Shown here: positions 1 through 7,616 of the stretch, one piece after another
Position numbering within the stretch: the stretch's first letter is position 1
Layout of the letters: every line of letters begins with the position of its first letter
Assembly: GCA_022801715.1 (NCBI GenBank)
Contig: JAAWSV010000012.1
Span: 1-60,056, forward strand
Direction: 5' to 3'
From: Oscillospiraceae bacterium
Lineage (GTDB): Bacteria; Bacillota; Clostridia; Oscillospirales; Oscillospiraceae
DNA length: 60,056 nt
Position numbers and translations under genes: made by a program
Notes under the pieces: generated by a model
Databases searched by the model: none
Told to the model about the DNA's origin: nothing
Seen by the model: the letters and a program-made list of their open reading frames with translations, nothing else

Positions 1-1
1 C

Positions 2-211
2 AACTATCGTCCCCAGTTCTACTTCCGTACCACCGACGTGACCGGCGTCATCTCCCTGCCCGAGGGCGTTGAGATGTGCATGCCCGGCGACAACGTGGAT
101 ATGAATGTGGAGCTGATCACCCCCATCGCCATCGAGAAGGGCCTCCGCTTCGCTATCCGCGAGGGCGGTCGTACCGTTGGCTCCGGCGTGGTTATCGACG
201 TCGCTGAGTAA
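2..211 (+). CDS. tuf: Elongation factor Tu, 3' end (partial)
   Basis: The window opens inside this gene; 69 codons plus TAA remain. The residues match domain 3 of EF-Tu, which ends in the family's typical pattern of Arg-Glu-Gly-Gly-Arg-Thr-Val-Gly followed by Gly-Val-Val. EF-Tu is the GTPase that carries aminoacyl-tRNA to the ribosome A site. The GTPase domain lies outside the window. A perfect terminator hairpin follows directly, so tuf ends its transcription unit here. Confidence 0.97.
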   Translation, partial: NYRPQFYFRTTDVTGVISLPEGVEMCMPGDNVDMNVELITPIAIEKGLRFAIREGGRTVGSGVVIDVAE

Positions 212-219
212 TTTTATTC

Positions 220-256
220 AAAGTTAAGAAAGCGGCTTTGCCGCTTTCTTAACTTT
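220..256 (+). terminator. Rho-independent terminator of tuf
   Basis: A perfect 16-bp stem (220-235 with 241-256) closes a 5-nt loop just after the tuf stop codon. The ends of the stem are A/T-rich, so the right arm itself supplies the U-rich stretch. Confidence 0.85.
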
Positions 257-299
257 GCGTGTTCCACTTTGCGGTTGCCTTGGACCATGCCGTGGGCGA

Positions 300-415
300 T
301 GTCCTGCGGCGTTCGCTCTGCGCAGAGTATTTTTTCCCAAAACATGGTTTCTGGGGAAAATGATTGCCATTTATTTGTGCCTTTGGCGCAAACTCTGCCG
401 GGGGCTTTTCCAGTC
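300..415. repeat. Short copy of hairpin repeat family B
   Basis: This gene-less stretch holds two hairpins also found in the larger family B copies near 40.8 and 50.4 kb. One at 331-360 has TTTTCCC/GGGAAAA and AAAC/GTTT arms. The other at 374-392 has TTTGTGCC/GGCGCAAA arms. They are followed by an ACTCTGCCG-GGGGCTTTT string that also follows the second hairpin near 50.54 kb. No convincing gene is seen in 257-561. Confidence 0.6.
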
Positions 416-448
416 AAATACCGCTGCGGGGTCCACCCGTAACGGCTG

Positions 449-482
449 GACCGCGACGGCACTTTGTGCCGTCGCGGTCTTC
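449..482. terminator. Strong hairpin, probable terminator
   Basis: A perfect 14-bp GC-rich stem (449-462 with 466-479) with a 3-nt loop is followed by a T-rich run. It sits between the repeat remnant and the next gene and could act as a second terminator. Confidence 0.6.
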
Positions 483-561
483 ATTCTATTCTGTGAACCT
501 CGTGTGTGTAAAAATTTGAGCTGAAATATTAAAAATTACTTATTTTAGTGAGGGTTTTAAC

Positions 562-1038
562 ATGTATAACTATCGTCTCTACTTAAAGATCAGCAGCATC
601 ATCCTGATTGTGCTGGGCGGTCTGCGCTGCATCAGCTTCTTCGCCTCCTTGGGGGATTACTCCGTCCTGATGTCCATGCCCGGCTATGGCGGGACGGCCA
701 TGGCGTTTTTGCTCTGCGACGCGCTGACCTCTTTGGGCGCGGTGTTTTCCGGGGCGGTGGGCCTCTCCAAGTGCAAGCAGGACAAGGGGCTGATTATCTG
801 GTCGATTTTGGCCTTCGCAGTGGCGGCGGCGTTTCTTGTCAACGCCTTCATGCTGATCGCCAACAGCAGCGGGGAGTACAGCTCCTACTCCGGCCGTCAG
901 GGGATTGTGTACATGTGCGCGGTGCCGCTGTTCCAGGCCCTCTCCTATATCGGGATCGAGAAGAACTGGGCGGCGAAGTATCAGAAGTATCAGAAGAACT
1001 CCCCGGATCAGGATTCCTCCTCCGAGGAGAAAAAGTAG
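562..1038 (+). CDS. Small integral membrane protein, unknown function
   Basis: This 158-residue protein has about four hydrophobic segments (roughly residues 8-30, 42-66, 77-100 and 112-132) and a charged, Lys/Ser/Glu-rich tail from about 135 that is probably cytoplasmic. There is no recognisable catalytic motif and I do not recognise the family. A weak GAGGG-type ribosome site precedes the ATG. The gene is monocistronic: it is flanked by hairpins at 449-482 and 1057-1082. The next gene, of similar size and topology, may be a functional companion, but there is no sequence proof. Confidence 0.8.
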   Translation: MYNYRLYLKISSIILIVLGGLRCISFFASLGDYSVLMSMPGYGGTAMAFLLCDALTSLGAVFSGAVGLSKCKQDKGLIIWSILAFAVAAAFLVNAFMLIANSSGEYSSYSGRQGIVYMCAVPLFQALSYIGIEKNWAAKYQKYQKNSPDQDSSSEEKK

Positions 1039-1056
1039 AGACCGGAGAGACTACCA

Positions 1057-1082
1057 AGGGGTGCTGCCTGCGCAGCACCCCT
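1057..1082 (+). terminator. Terminator-like hairpin
   Basis: A perfect 11-bp stem (1057-1067 with 1072-1082) closes a 4-nt loop 18 nt after the membrane-protein stop codon. The T-tract is short. Confidence 0.7.
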
Positions 1083-1136
1083 GTTTATAAATCACCCGAT
1101 TCAGCCGGCGTGTCTGAAGGAAAATGAGGTGTGGAC

Positions 1137-1745
1137 ATGAACTATAACAGCGAAAGGCTCCGCGACGGCCTGTACATAATGTGCCGGGGAGACCTGGTGG
1201 GCTTGGTGGGTACAGTGGGGATGTACCTGATCTCTGCTCTGAACGGTGGGGGTCTGCTCACGATCTTCGTCCGGGGCATCCTGAGTCTGCTCTGTCAGCT
1301 GGCCTCCTTGGTGGGCTTGGTGGTGTCCTTGGTGGGACACTTTAAGCTGTGCAGGGAACACAGGGATTACAAAATCGCTTTTATCCTCGTCGTGGTTGGA
1401 CCTCTCCTGAGCCTGCTGGGGATATGCGTCCCTGCCGGTATGCGTTGGAGCATCAGTATTGTGCTGTTGGTGTACTCTCCAATATACATGTTCCTTTTGG
1501 TTCGTGCTACCAACTATTTCTTGGCTCAAAGAGAGCGCACGGATTTGGTGAAACAGGGCGGGAGAAGTTTGGTCATCTGTGTGGGTTGCTTTGTGGCATC
1601 CAATATTCTGAACAGGCTGATCAATCGGCTCGGCGACCGCCTCGGGGTGTTGACTGTGTTGATGGGGGTTATTTCCCTCCTAACGATTGTCAACACCTGC
1701 GTGAAGCTGCGCTATTTGAGGAAGAGTGCGGATGCGCTCCGGTGA
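1137..1745 (+). CDS. Multi-pass membrane protein, unknown function
   Basis: About 202 residues with five to six hydrophobic helices and few charged residues between them. ATG 1137 was chosen because GAGG lies 7 nt upstream; an in-frame GTG at 1131 is an alternative. Several Leu/Val/Gly-rich helices near residues 20-70 suggest a compact helical bundle, but no family motif is visible. The gene is followed by about 600 nt of repeat sequence, so it stands alone. Function unknown. Confidence 0.75.
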   Translation: MNYNSERLRDGLYIMCRGDLVGLVGTVGMYLISALNGGGLLTIFVRGILSLLCQLASLVGLVVSLVGHFKLCREHRDYKIAFILVVVGPLLSLLGICVPAGMRWSISIVLLVYSPIYMFLLVRATNYFLAQRERTDLVKQGGRSLVICVGCFVASNILNRLINRLGDRLGVLTVLMGVISLLTIVNTCVKLRYLRKSADALR

Positions 1746-1789
1746 GGGGACAAGAAAGGATGGTTTAGCGGGGGAGTCCGGACAGCGGG

Positions 1790-2373
1790 GGACGGCGCGC
1801 CGGGGTCGTCGCGCCCTACAGGGGGGACAGGGCATGGCAGGCGTCGGGGGAGGGGCCGGTGAGGACACCGGCCCCTACGGGTGGGTTTGACGGACCATCC
1901 CAGTGCGATAGAACGGGCGCACACTACCCGCAAGGGGCACGCCGCATCCGTAAGGCGGCAAAGCCACCAACGGCTGCGCTGTGTGCGCCCCTACAGGTGT
2001 ATGACCAACGCCACAGAAAGCACGGCGGCCTTTGCGGCACTACGAACAGCGAAGCAACCAGCAAGTCCCGGAGGCAAGTCGAGCGACGCAGGCAGAGCGG
2101 CAGTGGGTGCTTATAGCAAGGCTAAAGACGGGGGTACACTCTCAAGATACTATCTGCTATGCGAGAACCACCGCCGCCGCGTCCGAAGCTGCGCAGTAAA
2201 CTTTCGCACCGGTTTACCGAAGCAGCGTCGTAACTTGGGGTTCTTAGGGGGAGCGAATAAGGGCTGTGCCCCCCTGCGGGGGGCTAAAGCCCGCCTGAGC
2301 GGACACCTAAGCAGCCTTTTGCTGACTTTTGGGCTGTGCCAAAAGTCAAGTGCCCCGGGGGCGACACCCCCCG
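1790..2373 (+). repeat. Dispersed repeat family A, long copy 1
   Basis: This gene-less block has a near relative in opposite orientation at 42655-43275. It begins with a GTCGTCGCGCCCTAC motif, continues with the GGGCGCACA / TGTGCGCCCCTAC inverted motif seen at several other sites, and ends in two hairpins: CCCCCC-TGC-GGGGGG near 2270-2283 and TGACTTTTGG/CCAAAAGTCA at 2323-2348. Its right end stops at the stop codon of the DUF4830 gene. By eye the two copies are roughly 70% identical over about 400 nt, and both hairpins keep pairing although the arm sequences differ. An open frame crosses it (see findings). Confidence 0.75.
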
Positions 2374-2375
2374 AA

Positions 2376-2840
2376 TCATGGAAACACCAGCGTAGCAACA
2401 AACCCACTGTCGCCGCAATACAAAATGTCCCCTCCAATGACCACATCCCCGCACAGATAGAGGTCCGCCTGCACATCATCGGGGTAGTTCGGGTAGTTCA
2501 AAACCCGATAGCTGTACCGCTTTACCTGCATCCCCGCATAGGGCTCTAAATCAAAACCCTGCTCCTTTTGCAGCGCGTTGTACTCCTCGTAGGAGTCGTT
2601 CAGCGGCTGGGGCAGCATGAACTCCAAGGTCTCCATGGGGGACGTCTCGATCTCCCAGCCCAAGGAGCGGAGATACTCCGCCCGCTCCTCCTCGGACGCG
2701 GCGGTAATCAGCTCCTCGCCGGGGGAAGGCCGGCCCTTCAGTGAGGAGATCAGCAGGATCATCAGAATCAGTACGGCAGCGCAGGCCACCACGGCGGCAA
2801 TGGCCTTCCTTGGACTGAATTTTGCGGATACGATAAACAT
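2376..2840 (-). CDS. DUF4830 domain-containing membrane-anchored protein
   Basis: This 154-residue protein has a short basic N-terminus, one membrane helix (about residues 12-33) and an extracytoplasmic domain. The domain pattern is Glu-Glu-Arg-x-x-Tyr-Leu-x-x-Leu-Gly-Trp, then a Tyr-Glu-Glu-Tyr-Asn motif, then a Gly-Phe-Asp-Leu-x-Pro-Tyr motif, which I recognise as DUF4830. Function is unknown; the family is typical of Clostridia. A GGGAGG ribosome site sits upstream of the ATG. The stop codon abuts repeat family A. The upstream gap 2841-3091 holds the divergent start region shared with rsuA. Confidence 0.85.
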   Translation of the reverse strand: MFIVSAKFSPRKAIAAVVACAAVLILMILLISSLKGRPSPGEELITAASEEERAEYLRSLGWEIETSPMETLEFMLPQPLNDSYEEYNALQKEQGFDLEPYAGMQVKRYSYRVLNYPNYPDDVQADLYLCGDVVIGGDILYCGDSGFVATLVFP

Positions 2841-3091
2841 GGCTACCTCCCATATACAGCCCTGATGGCCAAATCAAGAGAAATCCAGCGAGACTTTCTC
2901 CCTCTCTGCCATAATTCTTATTCCAAACCGGGGAGAGATATGATAGAATAGCCGCATGGCGGTTATTCTATTTTCTTTTGCGCTTCTCCGCCCGCTCCCC
3001 TATGGGGGACGAGGGGAAAGAGGCGGATTTTACCGCTCCGGCGGCGCTTTGGCGCCTTGGGGGCGATTTGACGGGGAAAGGCGGCGTGGCT

Positions 3092-3820
3092 ATGGCGAAA
3101 GAGCGAATAGACAAGATCATCGCCTCGATGGGACGCTGGTCCAGGCGGGAGGTGAAGGGGCTCGTCCGGGAGGGGCTGGTGCTCCTGAACGGACAGCCCG
3201 CCGCCTCGCCGGAGGAGAAGGTGGAGGCGGAGACGGCGGAGATTATCGTGGCTGGGGAGCCTCTGCGGTACCGGCGCTTTACCTACCTGATGCTCCACAA
3301 GCCTGCCGGCCTCCTGTCGGCCACCGAGGATTCCCGGCAGAGAACCGTGATGGAGCTGCTGCCTGAGGACCTTCGCCGCCGGGGGCTCTTCCCCGTGGGA
3401 CGGCTGGACAGGGACACCGAGGGCCTGCTGCTGCTCACCAACGACGGCGACTTGGCCCACCGGCTTCTCACGCCCAAAAACCATGTGGACAAGGTCTACC
3501 GCGCCCTATTGGACGCACCTCTCACCGGGGAGGACGCGGCGGCCTTTGCGGCGGGGATCAAGCTGGGGGACGGGCAGCGGTGCCTGCCGGCCTCCCTCCG
3601 GGTGGGGGAGGACCCGCGGGAGGGATTCGTCACTTTGCACGAGGGTAAATTTCACCAAATCAAACGGATGTTTCTCAGCCGCGGTAAGACAGTTTTGTAT
3701 TTGAAGCGCCTGAGCATGGGGGGACTGTCCTTGGACCAGAAATTGGGAAAGGGCGAATACAGGTATTTGACGGAGGAAGAAGTGACAAAGCTGCGCGAAA
3801 AAGCGGGTATTTGTGAATGA
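3092..3820 (+). CDS. rsuA: 16S rRNA pseudouridine synthase, RsuA family
   Basis: This 242-residue enzyme isomerises a uridine in rRNA. An S4 RNA-binding domain occupies about residues 3-50. The synthase domain carries the family signature Gly-Arg-Leu-Asp-x-x-Thr-Glu-Gly-Leu, with the catalytic aspartate at residue 106, and a C-terminal Lys-Phe-His-Gln-Ile-Lys-Arg-Met motif. An upstream in-frame extension to 2978 is open, but ATG 3092 gives the usual family length and has GAAAGG upstream. RsuA, RluB and RluE differ subtly; small size and single S4 domain favour RsuA (U516), as for Bacillus YtzG. Confidence 0.9.
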   Translation: MAKERIDKIIASMGRWSRREVKGLVREGLVLLNGQPAASPEEKVEAETAEIIVAGEPLRYRRFTYLMLHKPAGLLSATEDSRQRTVMELLPEDLRRRGLFPVGRLDRDTEGLLLLTNDGDLAHRLLTPKNHVDKVYRALLDAPLTGEDAAAFAAGIKLGDGQRCLPASLRVGEDPREGFVTLHEGKFHQIKRMFLSRGKTVLYLKRLSMGGLSLDQKLGKGEYRYLTEEEVTKLREKAGICE

Positions 3821-3876
3821 AATAACAGAATAGCCAAAACGGCGGCTGAATTTTTGTGGAAAAAAGAAAAAACTGC

Positions 3877-3905
3877 TTGCATTATGGCGAAACAGACAGT
3901 ATAAT
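3877..3905 (+). promoter_or_regulatory. Sigma-A-type promoter of the CdaR-like regulator
   Basis: TTGCAT at 3877-3882, a 17-nt spacer, and a perfect TATAAT at 3900-3905, about 70 nt before the regulator's start codon. Confidence 0.85.
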
Positions 3906-3974
3906 GAGAGTGAACTTGACAGATTGCACAAACTTTATGGGATGATACGCGGCGAGTGATGGGAGGACTTGAGT

Positions 3975-5066
3975 ATGTCGGGGAGAATCTTTCAAAACGC
4001 GGTGCTGCAAATCAAGGACACCACCGACCGGGTGGTGGGTGTGATTGACGGCGAGGGCACCGTGATTTCCTGCAGCGACTTGGGGCTGATTGGCAACAAG
4101 TGGCCGGAATATGTGGAGGTCATTGGCCGCGCCGAGGGACGCTGCGTCACCTATATGGGAAAGACTTTTAAGGCGCTGGGCGGCTGGGGCAACCAGTTTG
4201 ACTACGCCGCCTTCGTCATGGCGGATGACGAGGTGAGTCAGGCGGTCTGCGCTGTGGCCACGGTGTCTTTTAACAGCGCAAAGACCTACTACGAGGAGAA
4301 GCACGACCGGGGCTCCTTTATCAAAAACATTATCTCTGACAACATCATGCTGGGGGACATCTATCTCAGGGCCAAGGAACTCCATGTGGACCCGGAGGTG
4401 TCCCGGGGCGTCTTTGTGGTGCGCCACATCGACCAGTCGGAGGCCATCCACATGGATGTGGTGCAGAGCCTGTTCCCCGACCGGCAGACGGACTTCGTCC
4501 TCAGCGTGGGGGACGCCGACGTGGCCTTGATCCACCAGATGAGCGAGACCAGCGCCGAAAAGGAGCTTCAGCGGGTGGCGTCTACGGTGGAGGAGGCCCT
4601 GAGAGTCAGCGGCGAGAGCCGCGTGGTGGTGGGCATCGGCACGGTGGCCACCCACCTGCGGGACTTGGCCAAGAGCTACAAGGAGGCCCAGATCGCCATC
4701 GAGGTGGGCAAGGTCTTTGACACGGAGAAGTATATTATCAACTACGAGAACTTGGGCATTGGGCGACTGATTTACCAGCTGCCCACCACCATGTGCGAGA
4801 TGTTCTTGATGGAGGTCTTTAAGAAGAACCCCATCGACGCGCTGGATCAGGAGACGCTGTTTACCATCCATAAGTTCTTTGAGAACAACCTGAACGTGTC
4901 CGAGACCGCCCGCAAGCTCTTTGTCCACCGGAACACCTTGGTGTACCGCTTGGAGAAGATCAAGAAGCTCACAGGGCTGGATCTGCGGGAGTTTGACGAC
5001 GCCATCACGTTCAAGGTGGCGCTGATGGTCAAGAAGTATCTCACCAGCCGGGGCATTGAGGCGTAG
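3975..5066 (+). CDS. CdaR/PucR-family transcriptional regulator
   Basis: About 363 residues. The C-terminal domain (about residues 300-358) is the PucR-type helix-turn-helix: Asn-Val-Ser-Glu-Thr-Ala-Arg, then His-Arg-Asn-Thr-Leu-Val-Tyr-Arg-Leu, then a Leu-Thr-Gly-Leu-Asp-Leu motif. The middle resembles the GGDEF-like domain of CdaR proteins, and the N-terminal ~120 residues may sense a ligand. Relatives activate sugar-diacid or purine catabolism genes, but no such genes are adjacent, so the target is unknown. ATG 3975 lies 7 nt after GGGAGGA; a TTG at 3969 is less likely. The gene has its own promoter and is followed by a terminator. Confidence 0.88.
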   Translation: MSGRIFQNAVLQIKDTTDRVVGVIDGEGTVISCSDLGLIGNKWPEYVEVIGRAEGRCVTYMGKTFKALGGWGNQFDYAAFVMADDEVSQAVCAVATVSFNSAKTYYEEKHDRGSFIKNIISDNIMLGDIYLRAKELHVDPEVSRGVFVVRHIDQSEAIHMDVVQSLFPDRQTDFVLSVGDADVALIHQMSETSAEKELQRVASTVEEALRVSGESRVVVGIGTVATHLRDLAKSYKEAQIAIEVGKVFDTEKYIINYENLGIGRLIYQLPTTMCEMFLMEVFKKNPIDALDQETLFTIHKFFENNLNVSETARKLFVHRNTLVYRLEKIKKLTGLDLREFDDAITFKVALMVKKYLTSRGIEA

Positions 5067-5085
5067 AGAGCGGCATAGAGTGAAG

Positions 5086-5128
5086 GCGCACCTCCGGGAG
5101 GGTCTGCTTCCCGGGGGCGCGGTTTTTT
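5086..5128 (+). terminator. Rho-independent terminator
   Basis: An interrupted GC-rich stem (GCGC with GCGC, CCGGGA with TCCCGG) is followed by TTTTTT at 5123-5128, 20 nt after the regulator gene. Confidence 0.8.
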
Positions 5129-5196
5129 CCGCCGCCTCCGGCAGAAGGTGACAAAGAAAACCGCCGATTTTTGTGCCGGATTCTCCCCTTTTCCCC

Positions 5197-5226
5197 TTGA
5201 CGGGGGGCGGGACTTTCGGCTACAAT
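5197..5226 (+). promoter_or_regulatory. Promoter of the RNHCP leader transcript
   Basis: TTGACG at 5197-5202, an 18-nt spacer, and TACAAT at 5221-5226. It would start a leader of nearly 190 nt ahead of the RNHCP gene. Confidence 0.8.
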
Positions 5227-5276
5227 AAAAAAGTACGCGTGTCGGCGCGCCGGCTGGTGCGTTCCGGCCGGAAAAA

Positions 5277-5312
5277 ATGAAAGGAACCTGCATTTTGTTC
5301 TATGAAAAATAA
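5277..5312 (+). CDS. Possible 11-residue leader peptide
   Basis: ATG 5277 opens a frame of eleven codons ending in TAA at 5310-5312. It encodes Met-Lys-Gly-Thr-Cys-Ile-Leu-Phe-Tyr-Glu-Lys. A purine-rich stretch (CCGGAAAAA) precedes the ATG, so initiation would be modest. Its position, ending 12 nt before the first arm of a set of competing hairpins, suggests a regulatory leader peptide rather than a functional product. Inference only. Confidence 0.4.
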   Translation: MKGTCILFYEK

Positions 5313-5324
5313 CGATCGTTCGGT

Positions 5325-5412
5325 GTCTGTGGAAAACCGGGAGGTTTTCTGACAACAGACAAAAAACCTCCCAAAGGACTGAGAAAGGGAATATAACAGG
5401 ACTTTTTGGAGG
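5325..5412 (+). promoter_or_regulatory. Candidate translational attenuator upstream of the RNHCP gene
   Basis: Arm 1 (5325-5338) can pair with 5343-5360 as GTCTGT/ACAGAC plus GAAAACC/GGTTTTC, closed by a GGGA tetraloop. Arm 2, GGGAGGTTTT (5339-5348), can instead pair perfectly with AAAACCTCCC (5363-5372). The CCTCC in that last arm is also complementary to the GGAGG ribosome site at 5408-5412. The two states are mutually exclusive. There is no U-tract after the second hairpin, so translation rather than termination is the likely step controlled. Confidence 0.5.
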
Positions 5413-5420
5413 AATCAATT

Positions 5421-5846
5421 TTGAATAGAGAACACAAGCGCATCCGCCATGAGAAGGGCTACTACAAGACACACCCCTGTGAGGAGAGCTTCACCTGCCG
5501 CCTCTGCGGGCGGCTGGTGGTGTCCGCCGGGGCGGGGAGCGACCACCGAAACCACTGCCCCAACTGCCTCACCAGTCTCCATGTGGACGAGGAGCCGGGG
5601 GACCGCTCCGCGGACTGCGGCGGCGTGATGGAGCCCATCGGCGTCTGGGTGCGCAGGGGCGGCGAGTGGGCGGTGATCCACCGCTGCCGGCGCTGCGGGA
5701 AGCTCAGTTCCAACCGCAGTGCCGCCGACGATAACCCCATGAAGCTGATGTCCATCGCCCTTCGCCCTCTGACCCAGCCCCCCTTCCCCATTGAGCGGAT
5801 AGAGGAGCTGACGGCCCTGATGGGCGGCGAGGGGTCCATGGGGTGA
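5421..5846 (+). CDS. RNHCP-domain zinc-ribbon protein
   Basis: About 141 residues. It contains the eponymous Arg-Asn-His-Cys-Pro motif in the first third, within a set of Cys pairs (Cys-x-x-Cys-Gly-Arg, then Cys-Pro-x-Cys) and a second Cys-x-x-Cys-Gly near residue 92, so it probably binds zinc. The RNHCP family has no established function. The start is TTG 5421, 8 nt after GGAGG; in-frame TTG 5406 lies too close to that site. It has its own promoter and an elaborate leader. The ftsE start follows 57 nt later with no terminator, so read-through is possible. Confidence 0.85.
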   Translation: MNREHKRIRHEKGYYKTHPCEESFTCRLCGRLVVSAGAGSDHRNHCPNCLTSLHVDEEPGDRSADCGGVMEPIGVWVRRGGEWAVIHRCRRCGKLSSNRSAADDNPMKLMSIALRPLTQPPFPIERIEELTALMGGEGSMG

Positions 5847-5903
5847 CGAGGGAGCGCGGAGAGAGCGGCGTAGGAACCGGCGCGGGGCCGGGATGGAGAG
5901 TGT

Positions 5904-6671
5904 ATGATTCGTCTGACGGAAGTATATAAGGAGTACCCCAACGGGGCCAAGGCCCTCAACGGGCTGAATTTGGAGATTGGAGACGGGGAGTTCATCTTTA
6001 TGGTGGGTCCCTCCGGGTCCGGCAAGTCCACGGTGATCAAGCTGCTCACCGGGGAGGTGAGCGCCACCGACGGCCGGGTGATGGTCAACGGCTTCAACCT
6101 CAACAACATCGCCGAGTGGCAGATCCCCTATCTGCGGCGGACCTTGGGGGTCATCTTTCAGGATTTCCGCTTGATTGAGAAGAAGTCGGTGTACGACAAC
6201 ATGGTCTTTGCCATGCGGGCGGTGGGCGCCTCCCAGCGGGAGATCAAAAAGCGCATCCCCTACGTGCTCAAGCTGGTGGGGCTGGACGGCAAGTCCAGCC
6301 GTCTGCCGGACGAGCTCTCCGGCGGGGAGCAGCAGCGGGTGGCCATCGCCAGGGCTCTGGTGAACAACCCGGACACCATCATCGCCGACGAGCCCACCGG
6401 CAACCTGGACCCGAGGAAGTCTCTGGAGATCATGACGCTTTTGAAGCGGATCAACGAGCTGGGCACCACCGTGCTGGTGGTGACGCACGAGCTGGACATG
6501 GTCAGCCGCTTTGACGAGCGGGTGGTCATGCTGGAGCGGGGGCGGATTGTCCGGGACAGCGCCGCCGGGAGGCAGAAGGCCAGACCCAGCCGTCAGGAGC
6601 CATCCGGAGAGGCACAGAGCGAGGCCGGCGCGCCGGAGGCAGTCCGGGGAAGCGCAAAGCGAGGAGAATAG
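5904..6671 (+). CDS. ftsE: Cell division ATP-binding protein FtsE
   Basis: 255 residues with Gly-Pro-Ser-Gly-Ser-Gly-Lys-Ser (Walker A, near residue 36), a Phe-Gln-Asp Q-loop, a Leu-Ser-Gly-Gly-Glu-Gln-Gln-Arg signature and Ile-Ile-Ala-Asp-Glu-Pro-Thr (Walker B). FtsE drives FtsX to activate peptidoglycan hydrolases at the septum or lateral wall. The last ~35 residues are a low-complexity Arg/Ser/Glu/Ala tail that exceeds the usual FtsE length of about 228. The stop at 6671 is immediately followed by the ftsX start, so the two are coupled. Confidence 0.96.
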   Translation: MIRLTEVYKEYPNGAKALNGLNLEIGDGEFIFMVGPSGSGKSTVIKLLTGEVSATDGRVMVNGFNLNNIAEWQIPYLRRTLGVIFQDFRLIEKKSVYDNMVFAMRAVGASQREIKKRIPYVLKLVGLDGKSSRLPDELSGGEQQRVAIARALVNNPDTIIADEPTGNLDPRKSLEIMTLLKRINELGTTVLVVTHELDMVSRFDERVVMLERGRIVRDSAAGRQKARPSRQEPSGEAQSEAGAPEAVRGSAKRGE

Positions 6672-7577
6672 ATGAGTAGACGAATGCCAGACCGCAGCCA
6701 CAACTTTACATACTTTGTGGCCGAGGGCTTTTCCAACATGTTCACCCACGGCTTTATGTCCTTTGCCGCCATCGGCATCACCATCGCCTGCCTTTTGATC
6801 ATGGGCACCTTCTCCCTGGTGGCGGTGAATGCCAACGCCACCTTGGCCAAGCTGGAGCAGGACAACGAGATTTTGGCCTACGTGGAGGACGGCCTCACCG
6901 AGGCGCAGGCCCGCGCGCTGGGGCACAAGATCTTGGCGGTGGAGAACGTGGCGGAGATTGAGTTTATCACCAGGGACAAGGCCTTGGCGGACTACGCCGC
7001 CCAGTATGAGGACTCCACGCTGTTTGAGGGGATGGAGTCCTCGGTGCTGCGCCACCGCTTTGCCATTACGCTGGTGGACATCTCCCTGATGCGCCAGACA
7101 AAGGAGGCCATTGGCGACATTGATGGCATCGGCCGTGTCAACGCCTATGAGGAGATCTCCAGCGGCTTTATCACCATCCGCAACATTGCCGCCATTGTCA
7201 GTATCGCCTTGGTGTCGGTGCTGTTTTTGGTGTCGGTGTTCATCATCGCCAACACCATCAAGCTCACCGCCTTCGACCGGCGGGAGGACATCGCCATCAT
7301 GAAGATGGTGGGCGCCACCGACGGCTTCGTCCGCTGGCCCTTCGTCTATGAGGGGTTTTTGACAGGGCTTTTAAGCTCGGTGATCGCGTTTTTCATGCAG
7401 TGGGGCCTCTATTCCGCCATCACCAAGGGCATCTCGGGCAACGACATCTTCTCCATCATTACCATTGTCCCCTTCGCCGACATCTGGCAGATTGTGGCCT
7501 TGGTGTTTGTGGCGGCGGGGATGCTCATCGGCGTGGGAGGGAGCCTCTCCGCCATCCGACAGTTCCTGAAGGTGTAG
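6672..7577 (+). CDS. ftsX: Cell division membrane protein FtsX
   Basis: 301 residues with the FtsX layout: a first membrane helix near residues 30-52, a large extracytoplasmic domain to about 170, then three helices near 175-200, 225-250 and 270-292. The N-terminal Phe-x-Glu-Gly-Phe-x-Asn-Met pattern is typical of the family. It transmits FtsE ATP hydrolysis to an extracellular hydrolase, which is probably the next gene. A GAGGAG site lies at 6661-6666. Confidence 0.95.
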   Translation: MSRRMPDRSHNFTYFVAEGFSNMFTHGFMSFAAIGITIACLLIMGTFSLVAVNANATLAKLEQDNEILAYVEDGLTEAQARALGHKILAVENVAEIEFITRDKALADYAAQYEDSTLFEGMESSVLRHRFAITLVDISLMRQTKEAIGDIDGIGRVNAYEEISSGFITIRNIAAIVSIALVSVLFLVSVFIIANTIKLTAFDRREDIAIMKMVGATDGFVRWPFVYEGFLTGLLSSVIAFFMQWGLYSAITKGISGNDIFSIITIVPFADIWQIVALVFVAAGMLIGVGGSLSAIRQFLKV

Positions 7578-7616
7578 AACCATAGGGTGCTCCGAAGAGA
7601 CAGAAAGGGGACGGAT

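Noticed and set aside
255-524. 89-residue plus-strand frame after tuf
   Set aside because: It overlaps the terminator, a repeat remnant and a second hairpin, and the translation has no coherent pattern.
5415-7055. 546-residue minus-strand frame opposite the RNHCP gene, ftsE and part of ftsX
   Set aside because: Opposite to well-recognised genes; His/Gly/Leu-rich translation typical of an antisense GC-rich frame.
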